In this document: in pieces, positions 57,890 to 64,000 of the stretch
Layout: each line of letters begins with the position of its first letter
Numbering within the stretch: position 1 is the stretch's first letter
DNA from: Flavobacterium aquidurense
GTDB lineage: Bacteria > Bacteroidota > Bacteroidia > Flavobacteriales > Flavobacteriaceae
NCBI GenBank assembly: GCA_900107365.1
Contig: FNPS01000007.1
Span: 62,001 to 126,000 of the forward strand
Direction: 5' to 3'
Length of the DNA: 64,000 nt
Notes under the pieces: model-generated
What the model was told of the DNA's origin: nothing
Database searches by the model: none
Seen by the model: the letters and a program-made list of their open reading frames with translations, nothing else
Program-made: the position numbers and the translations under genes

Positions 57890-60172
57890 ATGAAGAAAAA
57901 GTTTCTCTATATTTTGTTACTGCTTTTTATGCAAATTAGTTTTGCGCAAAATAATCTGTCGTGGCAAGGCTACTTTTCATTTAATGAGATAAAAGATATT
58001 TCAGAATCTTCGACAACAGTTTATGCAGCTTCAGAAAATGCTTTGTTTTCTAAAAATGCCGCAACAAATACAGCGAAAACAACTACTACAGTCGACGGAC
58101 TTTCTGGTCAGACCATTTCTGCAGTATATTATAGTGAAGCATTTAAAAAAACAATAGTTGGTTACGAAAACGGTTTAATGATTGTAATTAACCAAACCGA
58201 CGGGAAAATGCTGAAAGTAGTTGATATTATAAACAAGCAATTAGCTCCAAATAGTAAAAAGATAAATCATTTTATGGAGCATAATGGTTTGGTTTATGTT
58301 TCCTGCGATTTTGGAATCGTACAGTTTAATTTAACGACTTTGCAATTTGGAGATACTTATTTTATTGGAGATAATGGTGCTGAAATCAGTGTAAAACAAA
58401 CTACTTTTTTTAACGGATTTATTTATGCCGCCACTTCAAGTGGTATTAGAAAAGCAAATAGTACCAGTCCTAATTTAAATGATTTTAATCAATGGATAGT
58501 GGTAAATTCGGGGGATTGGTCAAGTGTAGAAACTTTAGATACAGAACTTATTGCAATTAATACTGTTGGTTATATCCATAGATTTAACTCGGTTAATTTT
58601 GTTGGTTTTTTGCAACTTCCACAACCTTCTGTAGATATGCGGGCAAAGAATCATAATTTATATATTACGATTCCGAATATGGTGTACATCTATAACAATC
58701 AAATGATTGTGAGTCGACAGATTTCTAATACTCAGGTTTTAGATAACACGATTAACTTTACTTGTGCAACAGCTGTTAGTGATATAATTTGCATTGGAAC
58801 AAAAGAAAAAGGATTGTTTTCATCCTCTCTTTTAAGTAATGGTATTTTTGAGAATACCACGCCAACTGGTCCGGCAAGAAATAATATTTTCTCCCTGGAT
58901 GTTACTCCAAATGTACTTTGGACAGTGTACGGTGATTATGATTCCTTTTATAATCCATATCCGTTAGATAGTTATGGTGTAGGGAAATATAATACTGCTG
59001 GTTGGTTGAATATTCCTTATTCTGAAGTTTTTGATGCCAAATCGATGACCAAAATAATTGTAAATCCGGCAAATGAAAAACAAGTTTATGCAAGTTCGTT
59101 TTTCTCCGGATTATTAAAAATTGAAGAGGATGTTCCGCAGTTTTTATACAATCAAAAAAACAGCGGTTTAGAATCGATTACGACTGAAGGTCCAAATTAT
59201 ATAGATGTCCGAATTAACGGAACTGCTTTTGATAAAACAGGAAATCTTTGGGTGACCAATAGCCGAATCAAAAACGGATTGAAAGTTTTGAAAACGAATG
59301 GTCAATGGGGAAGTTATTCGATGACTTCAATTATTGACAACGCAGAAGCTTCGAGTTATGCCAACATTGTAGTTGATAGAAATAGTGTGAAATGGATCGC
59401 AACAAATAGAGACGGAGTTGTTGGTTTTGATGAAACGACCAATAAATTTAAGAAAATGACATTTGGTGTCGATGCGGGAAATTTGCCAATTGCAGATGTA
59501 AGATCAATCGCAATTGATGCTAAAAACCAACTTTGGATTGGAACGACAAAAGGATTGCGTGTTTTGTCAAATATAAGTAGTTTTCAAAATGATAATCAGT
59601 TAAAAGCAAATCCGATTATTATAATGGAAGATAATTTAGCTCAGGAATTACTTTATGAGCAATTTATTACTTCGATTGCGGTTGACGGAGCCAATAATAA
59701 ATGGATAGGAACTACCGATTCAGGTGTTTTTATGGTATCGCCAAATGGTGAGGAAACAAAATACCATTTTACGATTAGTAATTCGCCTTTACCAAGTAAT
59801 GTTATAAATGATATTAAAATTAATAGTGCAACCGGAGAAGTTTTTATTGCAACAAATAAAGGGATGATTTCTTTTAAAGGAATTGCAACGGGTGCCAATG
59901 AAGATTTGAATAATGTTTATGTATATCCTAATCCGGTTCGCCCGACCTATTCAGGAACTGTAAAAGTGGCGGGATTAATTGATAAAGCAAATATTAAAAT
60001 TACAGACATTGAAGGTAATTTAGTTTATGAAACCACTTCAGAAGGCGGAACAATAGAATGGGATACCACTGCTTTTGGAAGATATAAAGTAGCATCAGGA
60101 GTGTATATGATTTTTATTTCTGCCCAGGATGGAGGAGAAACTAAGGTTAAAAAAGTAATGATTATTCGATAG
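57890..60172 (+). CDS. porZ: PorZ-like type IX secretion component: two beta-propellers and C-terminal sorting domain
   Basis: 760 residues. A signal peptide (1-19, ending ISFAQ) is followed by two-component-regulator-type propeller blades: WQGYFSFNEIKDISESSTTVYAASENALFS at the start, and later repeats of the form NLWVTNS, VKWIATN, QLWIGTTKGLRVL and NKWIGTTDSGVFMV. The C-terminal domain (about 685-760) has VYVYPNPVRP, IKITDIEGNLVYET and GVYMIFISAQDGGETKVKKVMIIR, the type A sorting signal of type IX cargo. In Porphyromonas, PorZ has this length and layout and delivers anionic LPS at the cell surface. The assignment rests on layout and the typical N-terminal motif. Confidence 0.83.
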   Translation: MKKKFLYILLLLFMQISFAQNNLSWQGYFSFNEIKDISESSTTVYAASENALFSKNAATNTAKTTTTVDGLSGQTISAVYYSEAFKKTIVGYENGLMIVINQTDGKMLKVVDIINKQLAPNSKKINHFMEHNGLVYVSCDFGIVQFNLTTLQFGDTYFIGDNGAEISVKQTTFFNGFIYAATSSGIRKANSTSPNLNDFNQWIVVNSGDWSSVETLDTELIAINTVGYIHRFNSVNFVGFLQLPQPSVDMRAKNHNLYITIPNMVYIYNNQMIVSRQISNTQVLDNTINFTCATAVSDIICIGTKEKGLFSSSLLSNGIFENTTPTGPARNNIFSLDVTPNVLWTVYGDYDSFYNPYPLDSYGVGKYNTAGWLNIPYSEVFDAKSMTKIIVNPANEKQVYASSFFSGLLKIEEDVPQFLYNQKNSGLESITTEGPNYIDVRINGTAFDKTGNLWVTNSRIKNGLKVLKTNGQWGSYSMTSIIDNAEASSYANIVVDRNSVKWIATNRDGVVGFDETTNKFKKMTFGVDAGNLPIADVRSIAIDAKNQLWIGTTKGLRVLSNISSFQNDNQLKANPIIIMEDNLAQELLYEQFITSIAVDGANNKWIGTTDSGVFMVSPNGEETKYHFTISNSPLPSNVINDIKINSATGEVFIATNKGMISFKGIATGANEDLNNVYVYPNPVRPTYSGTVKVAGLIDKANIKITDIEGNLVYETTSEGGTIEWDTTAFGRYKVASGVYMIFISAQDGGETKVKKVMIIR

Positions 60173-60226
60173 AGATTTAAAAGTATAGAAAACAATTAAT
60201 CAAACATAAAATTTTAAACAAATAGA

Positions 60227-61660
60227 ATGCTTTTTAATTCCATAAACTTTGCAATATTTCTGCCTATTGTATTTTTTCTCTATTGGTTTGCGACAAACAA
60301 ATCATTAAAACTTCAGAATATCTTACTGCTTATATCAAGTTATTTTTTTTATGCTTGTTGGGATTGGCGATTTTTATTTTTATTGATTTTCTCCACATTA
60401 TTAGATTATTTTACAGGAATCAAGATGTCAGAATCTAAAAATAAAACTGTAAAATTTTTTTGGTTTTGGTTAAGTATATCTCTAAATCTCGGTTTTCTTT
60501 GTGTTTTTAAATATTATAACTTTTTTGTTCAATCATTTGCAGATGCCATCGCTAATATTGGCTTACATGTAAATCCGTTGACATTCAAAGTAATCTTACC
60601 TATTGGAATTTCATTTTACACCTTTCACGGTTTATCATATGTAATTGATATTTATAAAGGCAGAATAAAAGCCGAAAAGAATATTGTTGATTATTCTGTA
60701 TTTGTGAGTTTCTTTCCTTTACTTGTTGCCGGACCTATAGAACGAGCTACTCATCTTTTACCGCAAATTCAGAAAAAAAGGAGTTTTGATTATGACAAAG
60801 CGGTTGATGGATTAAGGCAGATTTTATGGGGATTATTTAAAAAAATTGTAATTGCAGATCAGTGTGCCCTATATGTTAATACAATTTTTAATAATTCAGT
60901 TGAATATTCAGGAAGTACACTTCTGTTAGGTGCAGTGTTTTTTTCGTTCCAAATTTATGGTGACTTTTCGGGTTATTCAGATATTGCAATAGGAGTTGCG
61001 CGCCTTTTTGGTATAGATTTACTTAAGAATTTTGCTTTTCCTTATTTTTCAAGAGATATTGCAGAGTTCTGGAGAAGATGGCATATTTCTCTTTCTACTT
61101 GGTTTAGAGATTACTTATACATTCCGTTAGGGGGAAGCAAAGGAGGGGTATGGATCAAAATTAGAAATACTTTTATTATTTTCTTAGTAAGCGGGTTTTG
61201 GCATGGAGCCAATTGGACTTTTATTGTTTGGGGTTTTTTAAATGCTTTGTATATTATGCCGTCTATTATTTTTAATACAAATCGCAATAATTTAGATATC
61301 ATAGCTCAAGGTAAATATTTGCCAAGTATTAAAGAAGTTTTTCAAATGGTTTTAACGTTTAGTTTAACTGTTCTTGCGTGGGTATTTTTTAGAGCAAATA
61401 ATGTAGAACATGCGTTAAGTTATATTTCGGAAATATTTTCAGGTTCATTATTTTCAAAACCAGTAATTACACCTAAAATTTTATTTATTTTAATTTTAAT
61501 ATTTATTTTAATAGAATGGTTTGGAAGAGAAGAAGAGTTTGCCTTAGCTAAATTAGCAAAATGGGAATCACGTTTTAAATATGTATTTTATTATATTATT
61601 ATAGTTGCAATTTTTTTATGTAGTGGTGAGAAGCAACAATTTATTTATTTTCAGTTTTAA
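60227..61660 (+). CDS. MBOAT-family O-acyltransferase (AlgI-like)
   Basis: A 477-residue integral membrane protein with about ten hydrophobic segments. It transfers acyl, usually acetyl, groups to an extracellular polymer. The catalytic His is His326 in VSGFWHGANW. Other landmarks are FPLLVAGPIERATHLLPQI (165-181), FWRRWHISLSTWFRDYLYIPLGG (281-303) and YGDFSGYSDIAIGVA. It is followed after 3 bp by an SGNH/AlgX-like gene, the typical partner that passes the acetyl group to sugar. The target polymer is unknown; it lies downstream of porZ, with 54 bp between them. Confidence 0.94.
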   Translation: MLFNSINFAIFLPIVFFLYWFATNKSLKLQNILLLISSYFFYACWDWRFLFLLIFSTLLDYFTGIKMSESKNKTVKFFWFWLSISLNLGFLCVFKYYNFFVQSFADAIANIGLHVNPLTFKVILPIGISFYTFHGLSYVIDIYKGRIKAEKNIVDYSVFVSFFPLLVAGPIERATHLLPQIQKKRSFDYDKAVDGLRQILWGLFKKIVIADQCALYVNTIFNNSVEYSGSTLLLGAVFFSFQIYGDFSGYSDIAIGVARLFGIDLLKNFAFPYFSRDIAEFWRRWHISLSTWFRDYLYIPLGGSKGGVWIKIRNTFIIFLVSGFWHGANWTFIVWGFLNALYIMPSIIFNTNRNNLDIIAQGKYLPSIKEVFQMVLTFSLTVLAWVFFRANNVEHALSYISEIFSGSLFSKPVITPKILFILILIFILIEWFGREEEFALAKLAKWESRFKYVFYYIIIVAIFLCSGEKQQFIYFQF

Positions 61661-61663
61661 TTC

Positions 61664-62695
61664 ATGAAAAAATTTATTTTTAAAACATCCTTATTTGTAG
61701 TTCCATTCGCATTTCTTTACGTGATTACATCGCTGTTTTACAGTAGTTCTGAATGTCCAGATTTGATACGGTTAGGTTGCTTTCCAAACGTTTTCAAAGA
61801 ATGTAGAAATGTGTTCCATGATGAGTTTACCCGTAAAATTTATTTTAATAAATTTTCAAAAAGAAATAACAAAACAGAAAAAATCCTAACTATTGGAGAC
61901 TCATTTTCTGAGCAAGGTAATTATGGGTATACAAATTATCTTGCAGAAAAATATGGTGTTTTGCACATGGACAGATTTATTTCTGGAAATCAAATTCAGA
62001 CATTATATGAATTGTTAAATGGTGATTTTTTTGAAAAACAAAATATTGAATACGTTATATTAGAAAATGTAGAGAGAAGTTTTGTTTCTAACGCAAAAAA
62101 GATAGATTCTTCAAAAGTAATGATGACATCTCAATTAGATAATTTAGTACGTAATCGTAAACTTTCTAAAGAAGATGATGCAGATGCTTTTTTTTCAAAA
62201 AAAACGATTCAATTTCCTTTTTCAATGTTCAGATATTACTTTAGTCAAAACTACTTATCCAATAGATATGTTTATAATGTCGTTCTAACCAGAGATGATT
62301 TATTTAGTATTAAGGAGAATAATTTATTGTTTGTTTATAAAGATTTGTCTTGTTTGGAAGAAAATAATGATGTGGTGGAAGTTCAAAAATTAAATAATGT
62401 TTTAAATGATTTGTCGAATAAGCTTAGAGGTAAAAAAATAAAGCTTATTGTTTTGCCAGCACCCGATAAATATGATCTTTATTATGATTATATTGCTGAT
62501 AAAACCATTTTTCCACGACCATTGTTTTTTAATCATTTAGGAAATCTTAAAAAAAATTATGTATATATAGATTCAAAGAAAATTTTATCCGCTGAATTAG
62601 AAAGTAAAAAAGATATTTATTTTTATGATGATACACATTGGTCTCCAGTTGCTTCTAAAATTATAGTAGAAGAAATAAAAAAAGCAATAAATTGA
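61664..62695 (+). CDS. Membrane-anchored SGNH hydrolase-like O-acetyltransferase partner (AlgX/DHHW type)
   Basis: 343 residues. An N-terminal membrane anchor (about 5-27) is followed by a catalytic SGNH-like domain. The nucleophile Ser80 is in LTIGDSFSEQG, and the Asp/His pair is in DDTHWSPVA (Asp323, His325), as in AlgJ/AlgX/DHHW proteins. It starts 3 bp after the MBOAT gene, so the two are co-transcribed and probably form one acetylation machine, with this protein acting outside the inner membrane. The gene is more AT-rich than its neighbours, which could reflect transfer or surface-polymer variability. Confidence 0.85.
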   Translation: MKKFIFKTSLFVVPFAFLYVITSLFYSSSECPDLIRLGCFPNVFKECRNVFHDEFTRKIYFNKFSKRNNKTEKILTIGDSFSEQGNYGYTNYLAEKYGVLHMDRFISGNQIQTLYELLNGDFFEKQNIEYVILENVERSFVSNAKKIDSSKVMMTSQLDNLVRNRKLSKEDDADAFFSKKTIQFPFSMFRYYFSQNYLSNRYVYNVVLTRDDLFSIKENNLLFVYKDLSCLEENNDVVEVQKLNNVLNDLSNKLRGKKIKLIVLPAPDKYDLYYDYIADKTIFPRPLFFNHLGNLKKNYVYIDSKKILSAELESKKDIYFYDDTHWSPVASKIIVEEIKKAIN

Positions 62696-62779
62696 TCCAA
62701 TATAAAGCTGATAAATATATGATTTTTAGGGGATTAAATTCGGTGAAATCATTATTATGGAGAATTAGAATGTAAAGCA

Positions 62780-63493
62780 ATGCAAGTCAAAACCAAAGCA
62801 ATAGTAATTTCAGCCCTAAAATTTCAGGAAAAAAGTCTGATTGTAAAGTGCTTTACGCTTTCAAGTGGTCTGAAATCTTATTTTGTTCGAGATGCTTTTT
62901 CGAATCGAAAGGCAAGTCAGAAGATTGCTTATTTTCAGCCTTTTTCTATTTTGGAGATTGAAGCTGTGCATAAAAACAAAGGTACTTTAGAGAATTTTAA
63001 GGAAATCAAAACCGCGGTTCCTTTTCAGACAATTCATACTGATATAGTGAAAAGTACCATTGTAATGTTTCTTTCAGAGATGTTGCATTATTCTATCCAG
63101 GAGGAAGAAAAAAACGAATCGCTTTTCGAGTTTTTGGAGACGGCGCTAACCTGGTTGGATCATCATGATGAAATAGCAAATTTTCATCTAATCTTACTTT
63201 TGGAGGCAACAAAATATCTTGGTTTTTATCCTGATACTTCTGAAATTGATTTGCCTTATTTTGAAATGATTGAAGGTGTTTTTACGCTTTTTAGTGGAGT
63301 AAATTCTTTAACAGAACACGAGACAAACCTTCTGAAAAAATTAATTGATCTGAGGTTTGACAACGATCAGAAAGTTTTTCATGTGATAGAAAGGCAAATA
63401 TTACTGAAAATTCTGATAGATTATTATAGTTTTCATTTAGACGGATTCAAAAGACCTAAATCTTTAGAGGTTTTAAAGGAGGTTTTCTCTTAA
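62780..63493 (+). CDS. recO: DNA repair protein RecO
   Basis: A 237-residue recombination mediator that anneals DNA and helps load RecA with RecR. The N-terminal OB-fold opens MQVKTKAIVISALKFQEKSLIVKCFTLSSGLKSYFVRDAFS. The helical C-terminal part has IVMFLSEMLHYSIQEEEKN, FHLILLLEATKYLGFYPD and LLKILIDYYSFHLDGFKRPKSLEVLKEV, as in Bacteroidota RecO. The zinc-finger cysteines of some RecO proteins are absent, as is usual here. Confidence 0.92.
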   Translation: MQVKTKAIVISALKFQEKSLIVKCFTLSSGLKSYFVRDAFSNRKASQKIAYFQPFSILEIEAVHKNKGTLENFKEIKTAVPFQTIHTDIVKSTIVMFLSEMLHYSIQEEEKNESLFEFLETALTWLDHHDEIANFHLILLLEATKYLGFYPDTSEIDLPYFEMIEGVFTLFSGVNSLTEHETNLLKKLIDLRFDNDQKVFHVIERQILLKILIDYYSFHLDGFKRPKSLEVLKEVFS

Positions 63494-63623
63494 ATCCTCA
63501 AAAACGTCAATTTTTTTTGCGGAATATACCTGAAATTTCCTTTCAGTACTCTTTTTTCTGTCATCTTTTATCTATTTTCCTCAAAATTCCTTACTTTCGC
63601 ACCTCGTTTAAGAAAAGGATAAA

Positions 63624-64000
63624 ATGAGCACAAAATTTACTGAATACAAAGGACTTGACTTACCAACAGTAGCGTCAGAAGTTCTTGATTTTTGGAAGAA
63701 AGAAAATATATTTGAAAAGAGTGTAACTACTCGCGAAGGAGCAGAACCTTACGTATTTTTTGAAGGTCCGCCTTCAGCAAACGGATTACCGGGAATTCAC
63801 CACGTGATGGCGCGTGCGATTAAAGATATTTTTTGCAGATATAAAACTCAAAAAGGTTTTCAGGTAAAAAGAAAAGCCGGATGGGATACGCACGGATTGC
63901 CTGTAGAATTAGGTACCGAGAAAGAACTTGGGATTACAAAAGAAGATATTGGTAAAACAATTTCTATCGAAGAGTATAACGAAGCGTGTAAAAAAACCGT
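63624..64000 (+). CDS. ileS: Isoleucyl-tRNA synthetase, N-terminal part (cut by window edge)
   Basis: The first 125 codons of a class I aminoacyl-tRNA synthetase that charges tRNA-Ile. The start MSTKFTEYKGLDLPTVASEV is followed by FFEGPPSANGLPGIHHVMARAIKD, which holds the HIGH-type signature in its GIHH form, and by KRKAGWDTHGLPVELGTEKELGI, diagnostic for IleS. The ATG at 63624 follows a TACTTTCG box (63592-63599), one base off the -7 consensus, 24 bp upstream. The remainder is outside the window. Confidence 0.95.
   Translation, partial: MSTKFTEYKGLDLPTVASEVLDFWKKENIFEKSVTTREGAEPYVFFEGPPSANGLPGIHHVMARAIKDIFCRYKTQKGFQVKRKAGWDTHGLPVELGTEKELGITKEDIGKTISIEEYNEACKKT

Overview
This window looks like chromosomal DNA from a Flavobacterium-type member of the Bacteroidota. 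The evidence is low GC content, -7 promoter boxes of the form TAnnTTTG, a PorZ-like component of the type IX secretion system, a TonB-dependent receptor with a carboxypeptidase-regulatory-like domain, a complete Bat (aerotolerance) operon, and many proteins that are typical of this group. No tRNA, rRNA, CRISPR array, transposase or phage gene was seen.

Layout. 1-6262 is the end of a plant-glycan utilisation locus: a 5'-truncated GH5 endoglucanase, an acetylesterase of the SASA/CE20 type with an inserted jelly-roll, and a GH95 alpha-L-fucosidase. Together they suit fucosylated, O-acetylated xyloglucan, but this is inference. 6537-9300 holds cvpA, pheS and two small conserved proteins. 9519-11338 is a two-gene cassette (PEP-mutase-like enzyme plus Ada DNA-repair regulator) lying between two related terminator repeats. 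11431-19719 has gpsA, a YqhD-like aldehyde reductase, a DJ-1/PfpI protein divergent from a LysR regulator, the nadD/gmk/yicC group interrupted by a four-helix-bundle gene, an ArsC/Spx-like protein and a DinB-like protein. 19752-25617 has rlpA, a small membrane protein, the TonB receptor and pgi. 25743-29707 is a five-gene minus-strand operon (DUF3108, tryptophan 2,3-dioxygenase, an M23 peptidase and two unknowns). 30007-33516 is tyrosine catabolism: hmgA and hpd separated by a second four-helix-bundle gene and a 53-bp tandem array. 34046-39813 has a patatin/beta-barrel protein, uvrC, an AstE-like hydrolase and 5-formyl-THF cyclo-ligase. 40029-49404 is the Bat operon read from moxR down to batE. 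49630-64000 has two oxidoreductases, an AlbA_2-domain protein, a DUF3298 lipoprotein, metB, an outer-membrane protein, gdhA, porZ, an MBOAT/SGNH O-acetylation pair, recO and the start of ileS.

Working together: tryptophan and tyrosine catabolism are encoded side by side (kynA, hpd, hmgA). The eight-gene Bat operon encodes an AAA+ ATPase, a DUF58 protein, two von Willebrand A membrane proteins and TPR proteins that are expected to form an envelope complex.

The least ordinary material lies between the genes. Almost every gap is filled by short repeated words that form imperfect hairpins, in about ten sequence families. Two gaps hold tandem arrays (70/71 bp and 53 bp), and two S23-type four-helix-bundle genes are closed in by inverted repeats whose arms begin at or inside the stop codon. 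There is also a possible free-standing small RNA at 29776-29885. Start codons were moved downstream of the longest open frame in seven genes (CE20-like esterase, the gene at 8893, PEP-mutase-like, small membrane protein, DUF3108, cyclo-ligase, moxR), because the extra N-terminus is repeat, promoter or neighbouring-gene sequence.
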